Assembly (NCBI GenBank): GCA_001931535.1
Contig: CP016211.1
Location: 6,121,573-6,185,572, forward strand
Reading direction: 5' to 3'
DNA from: Minicystis rosea
GTDB taxonomy: Bacteria > Myxococcota_A > Polyangia > Polyangiales > Polyangiaceae
Length of the DNA stretch: 64,000 nt
In this document: one piece after another, positions 37,589-46,420 of the stretch
Layout: each line of letters opens with the position of its first letter
Position numbering within the stretch: the stretch's first letter is position 1
Translations under genes and position numbers: made by a program
Notes under the pieces: generated by a model
The model's input: only the letters and a program-made list of their open reading frames with translations
Database searches by the model: none
Told to the model about the DNA's origin: nothing

Positions 37589-38347
37589 TTACAAGCGATC
37601 GCCGTCGCGGTAGCCGCCCATCACCTTGCGGATCTCGTCGGCACGCAGGAACGTGCCCCAATATCGCTGCTCGACCTCACCATCGAGCAGGAGCCCGATG
37701 TGGAGATGCGGGCTGTGGTTGGCGATGCCGGAGATGCCGAGGAGCTCGCCCGCTTCGACGTGAACCCGAGGTGACTCGCCCTCGCGCTGGAGCGTCTCCA
37801 GCTTCGAGAGGTGCGCATAGTAGACGTGCGTGATGCGCCGGCCCTTCCACGGAATGGGCGTATCGAGCTCGAAGCGCACGCAGTTTGCCGTGTCCGAAGG
37901 CCCGGTCCAGAGCGTGTGTCCCGGCTCCGAATAATCGAGCGTGCCCGCCGCAAGCGCGTAGACAGGCAAGCGCGTGCCGGCGATGTCGAGCCCGGTGTCG
38001 GCTTGATATCCAGCGAACACGCCGCCCGGCATGGGGTTGTAAAATCCGTTGCGAATGAGCGCGGAGCGCGGTTTGGGCGGCCCCGGCATGGGAATCACGA
38101 GCGCGCTCGCCGCCGGGCGCGCGGGCTCGAAGAACGGATGCGCGGGCGCCGCCGGCGCGGGCGCCGCGACGTTCTCATCCATGGGCTTCGCGATCTCGGC
38201 AACGCGCGCCCGCAGCGCAGGCGGCACGGACGGCACGGGCAGCGCTTCGGGATGCGCCTCCACCGTCGTCTTCGACGTTGGGGCCGCGCTCGCCCCCGCG
38301 CAGCCCGCCATCATCCCCAGCGCCGCCACCGAGATTGCACGCCGCAT
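37589..38347 (-). CDS. M23 (LytM)-like lipoprotein lacking one zinc ligand
   Basis: 252 residues from the ATG at 38347 with AGGAG upstream. The lipobox Cys is at 16 (MMAGC). The C-terminal half has the M23 fold: TGLDIAGTRLPVYALAAGTL, YYAHLSKL, LLGISGIANHSPHLHIGL. In the first metal motif HxxxD, the His position is Asp (DTGLD). The later His residues (AHL, HLH) are intact. It may be a non-catalytic LytM factor that activates an amidase, or use an altered metal site. Periplasmic, membrane-anchored. Confidence 0.8.
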   Translation of the reverse strand: MRRAISVAALGMMAGCAGASAAPTSKTTVEAHPEALPVPSVPPALRARVAEIAKPMDENVAAPAPAAPAHPFFEPARPAASALVIPMPGPPKPRSALIRNGFYNPMPGGVFAGYQADTGLDIAGTRLPVYALAAGTLDYSEPGHTLWTGPSDTANCVRFELDTPIPWKGRRITHVYYAHLSKLETLQREGESPRVHVEAGELLGISGIANHSPHLHIGLLLDGEVEQRYWGTFLRADEIRKVMGGYRDGDRL

Positions 38348-38414
38348 CGCCACGCTCCTGTCCACCATCGCGGCAGCAGCATCGAGTGTGACGGCAATCC
38401 CGGAAGGGAAGAGG

Positions 38415-38485
38415 AACGCAAAGGCGCAAGAGACGCAAAAAGGCGGGGGAGATTGAGCCTCCTTGCCTTTTTGCGTCTTTGCGTT
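38415..38485. repeat. Long inverted repeat of GCAAA-rich type
   Basis: The left arm at 38415-38444 (AACGCAAAG, then GACGCAAAAAGGC after an 8-base insert) pairs with 38465-38485 (GCCTTTTTGCGTCTTTGCGTT). AT-rich compared with its surroundings, it lies between the M23-like gene and the ABC transporter operon, both minus strand, 37 bases past the ABC ATPase stop. It could terminate that operon. The GCAAAGACGCAAA motif resembles a widespread bacterial intergenic repeat. Confidence 0.6.
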
Positions 38486-38521
38486 GAATCCGGCGAGCTC
38501 GATCGACGTCTCGAGGAGCCG

Positions 38522-39508
38522 CTACTCGGTCAGCTCCATCACCCGCTGCTCGAGGCCACGGCCCTTGCTGATCCCGCTGATGCGCGCGTTGTTCTGGTAG
38601 AGGATGTACGTGCCGCGGCGGATCATCTCCTCCGCGTCGCACGCCGCGCGATCGAAGGTCACCACCAGCTCGCGAGCGGCCTTGTTCCACTCGACCGTCT
38701 TCACGCCCTCGATGGCGCGCACCTCGTCCTCGGGGATGGGGCCGCGGCCGAGCTCGAAGCGGACCTCCGACGAATCGGCGGTGAGCTCGCTCATCGTCCC
38801 GGCGGTGATGAGCTGCCCGCGATCGAGGATGGCCGCGTGATCGCACACCTCCTCCAGCTCCTGGAGGTTGTGGCTCGAGATCACCAGCGTGCACCGGCCG
38901 CGCCGTGATTTCACGAGCTGCCGCACCTCGTAGGCCACGCGCGGATCGAGGCCCGCGGTGGGCTCGTCGAGCAGCACCACCTGCGGATCGCCGAGCAGCG
39001 CCGCGGCCAAGCCCACGCGCTTGGCCATGCCGTGCGAGAGCGCGCCGCAGCGGGTGCGCCACCAATCCGCGCCGCCCACGTCCGCGAGCACCTGCTCGGT
39101 CGCGCGCTGCGCCGCGGACGCATCCATGCCTTGCAGGCGAGCGAGGTACACAAGGAAGCTCCCGACCTGCTCGTTGGCCGGCAGGAGCGCGTCCTGCGGG
39201 AGCACGCCGACCTTGCCCTTGAGCTGGCTCACGGCCTCGGGCGATCGATCGAGGATGTAGATCTCCCCGCTCGTCGGCGCGAGGTAACCGGCGAGCATCG
39301 AGAACGTGGTCGTCTTGCCGGCGCCGTTCGGTCCGATGAGGCCGAACACGCTGCCGGTCGGCACCTCGAAGGTGACGTCGTTGACGGCGGTGACCGCGCC
39401 GAACTTCTTGACCACGCCCTTGAGATCGATGGCCGGCGGACCGCTCCGATCGAGCTTGGTCTTCGACTTCGGCTTCTCTTCCGAGGGCGGCATGGCTTCG
39501 GTGCTCAT
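38522..39508 (-). CDS. ABC transporter ATP-binding protein (ABC-2 type exporter)
   Basis: 328 residues from the ATG at 39508, which overlaps the TGA of the upstream permease by one base. Walker A GPNGAGKTT, signature ALSHGMAKR (variant LSxGM in place of LSGGQ), Walker B VVLLDEPTAGLDP and the H-loop ISSHN are all present. A 90-residue C-terminal extension follows, as in drug/lipid ABC-2 exporters. It powers the permease encoded just upstream. The substrate is unknown. Confidence 0.93.
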   Translation of the reverse strand: MSTEAMPPSEEKPKSKTKLDRSGPPAIDLKGVVKKFGAVTAVNDVTFEVPTGSVFGLIGPNGAGKTTTFSMLAGYLAPTSGEIYILDRSPEAVSQLKGKVGVLPQDALLPANEQVGSFLVYLARLQGMDASAAQRATEQVLADVGGADWWRTRCGALSHGMAKRVGLAAALLGDPQVVLLDEPTAGLDPRVAYEVRQLVKSRRGRCTLVISSHNLQELEEVCDHAAILDRGQLITAGTMSELTADSSEVRFELGRGPIPEDEVRAIEGVKTVEWNKAARELVVTFDRAACDAEEMIRRGTYILYQNNARISGISKGRGLEQRVMELTE

Positions 39509-40338
39509 CAGATGTCCCTCCGCGCCACGATGGCCGACGCGCCCGTCACACACAGACCGCCCCACAGGAGAAAGAGCGCGAGCCCGAGGAGGATGCGCAG
39601 CGGATCGGGCTCGATCAAAAGCTTCTCGTAGCGGTTCGGGAAGATCCAGGTGATCGCCTGGGTGCTCTCGAAGAAGCCGAGGATGCCGTTGACGAGCCAG
39701 ATGGCGAAGCCCACGCCCGCGCCCACGAAGAGCGCCACGATCGGGGTCTTGAAGATGCTGCTCATCAGCGACGCGAACCCGACGTACGCGCCCGCGCACA
39801 CCACGGCGTAGGCCAAGAAGCGCACGCCCCACGTGATGACGGCCCCCATCGACTGCCCGCCCTGCACCAGCGTGACGATCCACACGGTGAGGTGAAGGAC
39901 GGAGACCATCACCCCGACGACGCCCCAGATCCCGAGCGCCTTGCCGACCACGATCGACGTGCGCGTGGCGCGCCCCGCGCTGTAGCGGATGGTGCGGTGT
40001 TGGATCTCGCCGGCGATCTGATCGAACCCCACCGCCAACACCAAGAGCGGGAGGAACATCAACGTCCCTTCGAAGAGGAAGTACATGATCGGCGGAGCGC
40101 CGGAGAGGTGCTTGACGATCGCCTCGTTCCCGTAGGTCTTCATCAGGTACGCCTCGAAGGCAGCCTTGAGGACGTCGCTCGAGACGTCACCCGCCATCTT
40201 CTGAAGCATCACCCGGACGACCGCGGGCACGAGCCCACCCAAGAAGAAGAGCGCAAACATCGCGATCCCCTTCGTGCTCCGGATGTTCCGGAGGATCTCC
40301 CTCTGGGCTACGAGGCCCACCTCCCGCACACTCAGCAT
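39508..40338 (-). CDS. ABC-2 type transporter permease
   Basis: 276 residues from the ATG at 40338 (MLSVREVGLVAQREILRNIR, the usual ABC-2 N-terminal coupling helix); an ATG at 40377 is possible. Six membrane helices, with a large periplasmic loop between the first two (about 45-95). It forms the membrane channel with the downstream ATPase; the coding regions overlap by one base. Confidence 0.9.
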   Translation of the reverse strand: MLSVREVGLVAQREILRNIRSTKGIAMFALFFLGGLVPAVVRVMLQKMAGDVSSDVLKAAFEAYLMKTYGNEAIVKHLSGAPPIMYFLFEGTLMFLPLLVLAVGFDQIAGEIQHRTIRYSAGRATRTSIVVGKALGIWGVVGVMVSVLHLTVWIVTLVQGGQSMGAVITWGVRFLAYAVVCAGAYVGFASLMSSIFKTPIVALFVGAGVGFAIWLVNGILGFFESTQAITWIFPNRYEKLLIEPDPLRILLGLALFLLWGGLCVTGASAIVARRDI

Positions 40339-40533
40339 GGCCTGCCCGTACCCCTTCTCGGTCGCGGGCACAAACATCCAGCACGATTGGGCGCGCCGAA
40401 TTCAAGCCCTCGAAGCGCATCGCGCCCGAACCGCGCGGGCGCGCCTCACGCTGCGATCCAATCGGGACTTCCTCTGCGCCTCGCGAGGCCTCTCGCAATC
40501 GCACCCACGTTTCCGCGCGCGATGCGGCTCAGC

Positions 40534-40579
40534 GCCGGCTCGCCCGGCGCGGGGTTTGGGGCCGCTTGCGGCCCCATCG
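40534..40579 (-). repeat. 46-bp dispersed palindromic element, copy 2
   Basis: Reverse complement of 34315-34360 at 44 of 46 positions, including the same 18-base palindrome (40558-40575). It begins 4 bases past the helicase stop (40583) and lies in the same orientation as that gene. Confidence 0.8.
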
Positions 40580-40582
40580 CAA

Positions 40583-42949
40583 TCAACGCCCGCCGGGCTG
40601 GAGGAAGCGCGCCTTGATCCGCTTCGGGCCGTAGCCCGAGAACTTCACGGTCACGATGGGATCGGCGCCCGGATCGACCGCCTGCACCACGCCGACACCG
40701 AACGTCTTGTGTGACACCCGCATGCCGGTGAAGAGCTCGCCTTCGCCGCCGCCGCCGCCGGCGTCGCCGTGCGCGTGATCATCGCGCTCGACGTAGCGCT
40801 CGCCCGGCGCACGCGCGGGCGCCTCCGCCGAAGGCCGGCCAGGGAAACGGCTCATGCTCGACGCGGCCTGCTCCTGCGGGTGCGACCACGCGCCGCGCGC
40901 ACGCGCCATCACCGCGCCCATCCCCGGATCGGGACGGTGCGACGCGTGGCTCGCGAGCGAGGCCGTCATGTCGTGGCGCACCGACGAGCGCGGCAGATCG
41001 CTGATGAAGCGGCTCGCCAGCCCATAGCGCGTCGTCCCGAAGATGGCGCGACGGCCGGCGTACGTGATCCACAGCTTCCGCCGCGCGCGCGTCACGGCCA
41101 CGTACGCGAGGCGGCGCTCCTCTTCGAGATCTTCACCGCGCTTCGGATCGATCGATCGGAAGGGAAAGAGATCTTCCTCCATCCCCGTGAGGAAGACCGC
41201 CTCGAACTCGAGCCCCTTGGCCGCGTGCACCGTCATCATGGCCACGCGCGGCGTCTCCTCGAGGGCGTCGACGTCGCTCGCCAGCGTCACGCGCTCGAGG
41301 TACCCGGACAGCGTCCCCGGCTCGCCTTCGGCCGCGGCCTCCTCCTCGTACGCGAGGATGGAGCCCACGAGCTCGCGCAAGTTCTGGAGCCGCGTCTCCG
41401 CCTCGGTGCTGTCGTCGGCTTCGAGCATCTTGGTGTAGCCGGTGCGCCCGAGCACCTCTTCGCAGAGCTCGCTCGGGCGCATGTCGCGCGCGTCGGCCAT
41501 GAGGCTCTGGAGCAGATCGCGGAAGCGCAGGATGGCGTTGCGCGCCGCGGATCCCAAGGCACCGCCGTCGGCGGCCGGCGCGAGCGCATCGTACAGCGAG
41601 GTGCCGTTCTCGTCGGCCGTCTGCACCAGCTTCTCGATGGTCGTGTCCCCGATCTTGCGCGAAGGCGTGTTGATGATGCGCAGGAGATCGACATCGCTCT
41701 TCGGGTTGTCGATCACCCGGAGGTACGAGAGACAGTCCTTGATCTCGGCCCGCTCGAAGAAGCGCACGCCGCCGATGATCTGATAAGGAATCCGCTCGGC
41801 CCGCATCACTTCTTCGAGCACGCGCGACTGGGCGTGGATGCGGTAGAAGACCGCGATTTCCCGCGGGGAGACGCCCTTCACGCAGAGCTCGCGAATCCGC
41901 TCCACCACGAAGGCGGCCTCGTCGTGCTCGTTGTCCGTGGCGACGATGGAGATGGACTCGCCGTCCTGGTTCGCCGTCCAAAGCTCCTTGGGCTCGCGAT
42001 CCGAAGCAGGCTTGATGACGCCCAGAGCGCCTTTGACGATGTTGCCGGAAGAGCGGTAGTTCTGCTCCAGCTTGATGACGGTGGCGTTCGGGTTGTCGCG
42101 GCGGAAGCCGCGCACGATGCGCACGTCGGCGCCGCGCCAACGATAGATGCTCTGATCGTCGTCGCCGACGACGCAGAGGTTGTGCGTGCTCGAAGCGAGC
42201 GCGCGCACCAAGCGATACTGCACTTGGTTCACGTCTTGGAACTCGTCGACGAGCACGTGCCGGAAGCGGCCCCGGATCTCCTGACCGGGGAGGCTCTCCG
42301 GATCTTCGACGATGCGGAGGACGGAGAGCAGGAGATCGTCGAAATCGACGGCGTTCGCGTCCTTCAAGCGGCGCTGGTAGCCCTCGAAGCATTTGGCCAG
42401 GATGTTCCCTTGAAACCCGGCCTCGCGCTCCACGTCCTCCGGGCCTTTGCCCTCCTGCTTGGCGTGGTGGATGCGCGAGAGCACCTGCCGCGGGGGAAAG
42501 CGCTTCTCGTCGAGCTCGAGCTCCTTGATCACCCGGTTCATCACCGTGCGCTGATCGCCGTCGTCGTAGATGACGAAATTGCGCGAGAGGCCGGCCGCGT
42601 CGTGATACCGGCGAAGCAGGCGCACGCACACCGAGTGGAAGGTGCCGACCCAGAGATCCTTCGCCACCTCGGGCCCGATCAAGGACTCGAGGCGCCGCTT
42701 CATCTCGCCCGCGGCTTTGTTGGTGAACGTGACCGCGAGGATGCGGTAGGGCGGCACGCGGTGCACTGCAACGAGGTTGGCGATGCGGTAGACGATGACG
42801 CGCGTCTTGCCGCTGCCGGCGCCCGCGAAGATGAGAAGCGGGCCGTCGACGTGGGCCACCGCGCGGCGCTGCGGCTCGTTGAGATCGTCCGGAATCGACG
42901 GCTCGGGAAGCTCCGGCTCGGCGGGAGGAAAGTCGTACACGGAGGCCAC
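40583..42949 (-). CDS. pcrA: UvrD/PcrA-type superfamily 1 DNA helicase
   Basis: 788 residues from a GTG at 42949. Helicase motifs in order: LNEPQRRAVAH (Q motif), GAGSGKT (43-49), TFTNKAAGEMKRR, VDEFQDVN, VVGDDDQSIYRWRGAD, EQNYRSS, TVHAAKGLEFEAVFL and VAVTRARRKLWI. The C-terminal 50 residues form a Tudor-like module (GMRVSHKTFGVGVVQAVD) that in PcrA binds RNA polymerase. Unwinds DNA 3' to 5' in nucleotide excision and mismatch repair and in removing stalled complexes. Followed by the 46-bp palindromic repeat. Confidence 0.95.
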   Translation of the reverse strand: MASVYDFPPAEPELPEPSIPDDLNEPQRRAVAHVDGPLLIFAGAGSGKTRVIVYRIANLVAVHRVPPYRILAVTFTNKAAGEMKRRLESLIGPEVAKDLWVGTFHSVCVRLLRRYHDAAGLSRNFVIYDDGDQRTVMNRVIKELELDEKRFPPRQVLSRIHHAKQEGKGPEDVEREAGFQGNILAKCFEGYQRRLKDANAVDFDDLLLSVLRIVEDPESLPGQEIRGRFRHVLVDEFQDVNQVQYRLVRALASSTHNLCVVGDDDQSIYRWRGADVRIVRGFRRDNPNATVIKLEQNYRSSGNIVKGALGVIKPASDREPKELWTANQDGESISIVATDNEHDEAAFVVERIRELCVKGVSPREIAVFYRIHAQSRVLEEVMRAERIPYQIIGGVRFFERAEIKDCLSYLRVIDNPKSDVDLLRIINTPSRKIGDTTIEKLVQTADENGTSLYDALAPAADGGALGSAARNAILRFRDLLQSLMADARDMRPSELCEEVLGRTGYTKMLEADDSTEAETRLQNLRELVGSILAYEEEAAAEGEPGTLSGYLERVTLASDVDALEETPRVAMMTVHAAKGLEFEAVFLTGMEEDLFPFRSIDPKRGEDLEEERRLAYVAVTRARRKLWITYAGRRAIFGTTRYGLASRFISDLPRSSVRHDMTASLASHASHRPDPGMGAVMARARGAWSHPQEQAASSMSRFPGRPSAEAPARAPGERYVERDDHAHGDAGGGGGEGELFTGMRVSHKTFGVGVVQAVDPGADPIVTVKFSGYGPKRIKARFLQPGGR

Positions 42950-43047
42950 GGCAGGTCGGTAGCACGACCCTGCGCGCGTGGACAGTGGGCGCGCCGCTTC
43001 CAGCGCGCGGCGCGCATCCACACCGCGAGCGCGGCGGCGCACGCCGC

Positions 43048-43881
43048 TCACCTCTTTCGCAGCAACATCGTCAGCGTCGGCCCCACCGCGCCGGGCGACA
43101 CACCCACGCGCGCGAGCGCCCGCGCTCCGCGGCGAATGGCTGCGAGCTTCCAGCCCGACGCGCCCATGCGCGCCTTGAGCTCGACGAAGCGCCGGCCCTC
43201 GCCTTCGACCAACAGATCATCGTAGCCCGCGAGCACGCAGCGCACGCTCGACGCGCTGATTCCGCGGCGCAGCGTGCGCTTCCACAGCGCGTCCACCGCC
43301 GTCGGCACGTAGTTCACGAGCCATCGTCGCGTGTGTTGCTCCCGCGGCCACAAGCGATTGCTCGTCCCCAGCACCGCCACCACACCGCCCGGCGCGAGCA
43401 CCCGATCGATCTCGCGCAGCACGGCGGCTCGCGCAGAGGCGGCCACGTATTCGAGCACGCTGTTGCACACCACCGCCTCGAACGCGGAATCCGCGAAGGG
43501 AAGACGTCTGGTGTCCGGAACGTGCGCAAACTGGATTCGCCGGCCGACCCCATAACGAGCCGCGTTGGCGCGGGCGATCTCGATCCACTCCGGATCCGGC
43601 TCGACGGCGGAGACGTCGGCGCCGAGCGCGGCCAGGACGATCGCCGTCGCGCCCACGTTGCAACCGAGCTCCATCACGGCGCGCCCGCGCACCATGTCCA
43701 CGTCGAAGAGATGGCGCGCATGTCGCCACTCCCACTCCACGTATCCGCCCACGAAGCGCTCGTTGGGATCGAGCCCCCGGCGCGTGACGAGCGCGCGAAA
43801 GCGGAGATCCGCGCGCGCATCGACGATCTGCGGAAGACCGCTGCGGACGCGCGCAGAATCACGGGAAGGATGGCTATCCAT
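43048..43881 (-). CDS. Class I SAM-dependent methyltransferase
   Basis: 277 residues from the ATG at 43881. SAM motif I is VMELGCNVGATAIVLAALGA, the acidic end of strand 2 is VSAVEPDPE, motif II region is FEAVVCNSVLEYV, and VLAPGGVVAVLG is typical of methyltransf_11 proteins. The C-terminal 80 residues are basic and may bind the substrate. Homologous domains act on small molecules, lipids or sugars; no specific substrate is supported. Upstream of the pcrA gene on the same strand with 98 bases between. Confidence 0.88.
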   Translation of the reverse strand: MDSHPSRDSARVRSGLPQIVDARADLRFRALVTRRGLDPNERFVGGYVEWEWRHARHLFDVDMVRGRAVMELGCNVGATAIVLAALGADVSAVEPDPEWIEIARANAARYGVGRRIQFAHVPDTRRLPFADSAFEAVVCNSVLEYVAASARAAVLREIDRVLAPGGVVAVLGTSNRLWPREQHTRRWLVNYVPTAVDALWKRTLRRGISASSVRCVLAGYDDLLVEGEGRRFVELKARMGASGWKLAAIRRGARALARVGVSPGAVGPTLTMLLRKR

Positions 43882-43973
43882 CGGGCCGGGCTCTGCCTGG
43901 CAGCCGCCATACCAAGGCCTGTGCGCACGACCCGCGCGCTCGCCTGCCCGGCTCTTTCGAGAGGGCTCCTCGA

Positions 43974-44582
43974 TCAGCGCACCCGCACGAGCGGCCCGTC
44001 CACGAGGTGCTCGGAGAGGAACCACACCTGCATCTCCTGCGCGGGCAGCACCTCGCTGGCCATGAGGTTGTTGGTGGCATCGTCGCCGTTGACCGAGCTC
44101 CGCCGCGCCAAGAGGCGTGACTCCTTGATGATCACCGTGTGCGCGCTGACGAGGCGGGAGAGCTGGACGGGCACCTCTTCGCGCCCGCGCGGCGGCCGCT
44201 CGATGCGCGTCGTCTCCGCGATGTCGTGCGGCATGGCGAGGCTCACGCCGCCCAACGTCTGCACGCGCTCCGCGATGAGATCCATGAGCCGGACCTGCTC
44301 CTCGTAGTGTTTGTCGAAGAGGAGGTGCAGTTGATAGAACGTCGGCCCCGACACCTGCCAATGGTGCTTCTTGTACATGTCCCGCAGCGCCATGGTGTCC
44401 GCCAAGATCTGATTGAGCGCGGCCACGTTCTCCATGCGCGTCCGCACCTTCAGATCGATCGGATAATGAACCAAGGTGCCATAAGGCTGCATCTCCGGCG
44501 CTCGCTGTCCGTAGATCGGTTGAGCCTCACTCGGCGCCTGCTCGTTCGTGGTCGCTCGAACTTTCCGACTCTTACGCTCCAT
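43974..44582 (-). CDS. dps: Dps-family DNA-protection/ferritin-like protein
   Basis: 202 residues from the ATG at 44582 with GAGGGGGA upstream. The core has the Dps ferroxidase segment with His and acidic ligands (KKHHWQVSGPTFYQLHLLFD; KHYEEQVRLMDLIAERV). It has a 40-residue basic, flexible N-terminal extension and a C-terminal extension, longer than the 165-residue E. coli form; basic N-terminal arms of Dps bind DNA. Stores iron and protects DNA from peroxide. Its start overlaps the end of the small upstream gene by 11 bases. Confidence 0.92.
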   Translation of the reverse strand: MERKSRKVRATTNEQAPSEAQPIYGQRAPEMQPYGTLVHYPIDLKVRTRMENVAALNQILADTMALRDMYKKHHWQVSGPTFYQLHLLFDKHYEEQVRLMDLIAERVQTLGGVSLAMPHDIAETTRIERPPRGREEVPVQLSRLVSAHTVIIKESRLLARRSSVNGDDATNNLMASEVLPAQEMQVWFLSEHLVDGPLVRVR

Positions 44583-44832
44583 GGAATCCCCCTCTGATGA
44601 TGTGAGCGTGGTGCTCCCGAGCCTCGCTCGTCGAGCGGGAGAGCCCGGGCGCACCTCGGAAGTCCGCGGCGAAACGCGCCAGGGCCTGTCGATTCACCAT
44701 CTCCCACCGCGTCAATAGGGCGGTGTCCAACAGATCACCGGAGCCGAAGGCCAGGCCCGCGAGCTTCATCATCGGCCCGAGCACGAACGGTGGTGACGAG
44801 TACATCGTCTCCCATCCATTCCTGGCCTTCAT
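44572..44832 (-). CDS. Small uncharacterised protein overlapping dps
   Basis: 86 residues from the ATG at 44832 (MKARNGWETMYSSPPFVLGP), with GAGGGCGGGA upstream; an ATG at 44862 would add 10 residues. The middle is hydrophobic (VLGPMMKLAGLAFGSGDLLD), and the tail contains Arg and His. Its stop lies inside dps (11-base overlap), so the two are probably co-transcribed and translationally coupled. I do not recognise the family. The link with dps suggests a part in iron or oxidative stress, by context only. Confidence 0.6.
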   Translation of the reverse strand: MKARNGWETMYSSPPFVLGPMMKLAGLAFGSGDLLDTALLTRWEMVNRQALARFAADFRGAPGLSRSTSEAREHHAHIIRGGFHGA

Positions 44833-45016
44833 GATGGTCCCGCCCTCGGGCGTGAACATCATCTCATCCTGCGCGAGATCACCCCCGCCACGACGGCCCC
44901 CTCGACCGGGTCACGCGCCGGCGCGCCTCGCCGCTCGGCCCGCGTCGCGCACTGACGAGCCCTCGTCCGCGGCGGATTTCGGCCTCGCTCGCGAGTCGGA
45001 TCCGGTGCCATCCGAC

Positions 45017-46240
45017 ATGAGCTATCCTCGCGCCGTGGAACACGAGCCTCCCGACGACGATGACGCGCCTCTCGCGCCCGGGAATCGATACTTGAACACG
45101 CTGAGGCCGGAAGCGGCCCCGCCCCCTGCGCCTCATGAGACGGCTTTGAGCACGCTGAGGCCGGAAGCACCACGCACGCTGAGGCCGGAAGCACCACGCA
45201 CGCTGAGGCCTGAAGCGGCTCCAAGCACGCTGAGGCCAGAAGCGCCCCCAATCCCTGCATCCAATGCGTCGAGCACGATGGGGCCACTGGCGCTCCCCAT
45301 CCCAGCGCCGAGCAAGCCGCTTTTGAGCATGGGGCCGCCGGTGATTCCAATCCCAGCGCCGGAGGAGCCGGACGAGCCGGGCACGATCACGGAGGCTCCG
45401 CTCGCGCTCGACACGACCGATTGTCTGATGATCGTCCGTGACCCATCTCCGGGCTTCGTGGGTAAGCGTTGCTCATTGTCCCACACCCCCGTGCGGATCG
45501 GCCGCGGTCGCAACTGCGACATCGTGCTCGAAGGCGATGCCCTCTCCCGCCGTCATGCGCAGCTCGAGCATCGCGATGGCGCGTGGCACATCGTCGCAGC
45601 GGCAGGCACCACCGGAACGTTTTGCAACGACGAGCTCGTCGAGGGCGAGCGCGCGCTCCGCCCCGGCGATCGGGTGAGCATAGGCGCGACGATATTCAAG
45701 CTCCTCTCCGGACCGGACGTCGAAGTGCAATACAGCGTGGAGCTGAGCCGCCTGTGCTTCGAGGATGGCCTCACGCAGATCCCCAACGCGCGCGCCTTCG
45801 ACGAAGCCATCGTCCGCGAGGTCCGCGCGAGCCGTTGGAACGCGGGCGCCCTCTCGATCCTCCTCGTCGACATCGATCGCTTTGCGCGCATCAACGAGAC
45901 ATCTGGCCGCCTCGCGGGTGATTTCGTGCTCCAGAGCCTCGCTCGCCTCGTGCGGGGCCACGTACGCGGTCGCGACACCGTCGCTCGCTGCGGCGAGGAC
46001 GAGCTCGCCCTCCTCCTGCCCGGAACGTCGATCGACGCCGCCGTCACGCTCGGTGAAACGCTGCGCCAAACCGTGAGCGATCACCACTTCGAGTTCCAGA
46101 GCAACCGCATCGCCGTGACCATCAGCGTCGGCGCCGCCCAGCTCCGAGACGGCGAGCGCACGGGAAGCAACCTCGTGGAGCGGGCCACCGAGCAGCTCGC
46201 GCGGGCGAAGCGCGAAGGGCGCGATCGCGTGCGCGGATGA
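45017..46240 (+). CDS. FHA domain fused to a degenerate GGDEF domain
   Basis: 407 residues from the ATG at 45017. Residues 1-130 are Pro/Ala/Glu-rich and carry five copies of LRPEA (29-77). The FHA domain spans about 145-232, with the phosphopeptide-binding IGRGRNCDIVLEGDALSRRH. The GGDEF domain spans about 245-405, with the signature as GEDEL (326-330) and an I-site-like RGRD (317-320). Canonical cyclases have GG(D/E)EF; here the second Gly is Glu and Phe is Leu, so activity is uncertain. It may be a c-di-GMP receptor via the I-site, linked to Ser/Thr kinases through FHA. Cytoplasmic. Confidence 0.88.
   Translation: MSYPRAVEHEPPDDDDAPLAPGNRYLNTLRPEAAPPPAPHETALSTLRPEAPRTLRPEAPRTLRPEAAPSTLRPEAPPIPASNASSTMGPLALPIPAPSKPLLSMGPPVIPIPAPEEPDEPGTITEAPLALDTTDCLMIVRDPSPGFVGKRCSLSHTPVRIGRGRNCDIVLEGDALSRRHAQLEHRDGAWHIVAAAGTTGTFCNDELVEGERALRPGDRVSIGATIFKLLSGPDVEVQYSVELSRLCFEDGLTQIPNARAFDEAIVREVRASRWNAGALSILLVDIDRFARINETSGRLAGDFVLQSLARLVRGHVRGRDTVARCGEDELALLLPGTSIDAAVTLGETLRQTVSDHHFEFQSNRIAVTISVGAAQLRDGERTGSNLVERATEQLARAKREGRDRVRG
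45098..45250 (+). repeat. In-frame repeats encoding TLRPEA units
   Basis: Five copies of a 15- to 18-base unit related to ACGCTGAGGCCGGAAGC; the central ones recur every 24 bases (8 residues, TLRPEAPR). The number of units is likely to vary between strains. Confidence 0.75.
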
Positions 46241-46373
46241 CGCCCCGATTCGAAGCGCGCTCTCGACCATGCAGCGGCCCATCGAAGGAGCTTTGACGGC
46301 TCGCTCGGTCACGCGCTGAGCGCAGAGGGCGATGTCGGAAGAAGGGAGCTCGCGCAGCGCATGCGCGGGCGAA

Positions 46374-46414
46374 GGGCGTGATGGCGGGCGCGGGGAGCGC
46401 CGCGAATCACGCCC
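46374..46414 (-). terminator. Hairpin after the MopE-like lipoprotein
   Basis: GGGCGTGAT (46374-46382) pairs with ATCACGCCC (46406-46414); the loop itself contains GGCG and CGCC segments. It lies 7 bases beyond the stop at 46421 and also downstream of the convergent FHA-GGDEF gene. Confidence 0.5.
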
Positions 46415-46420
46415 TCTTCA

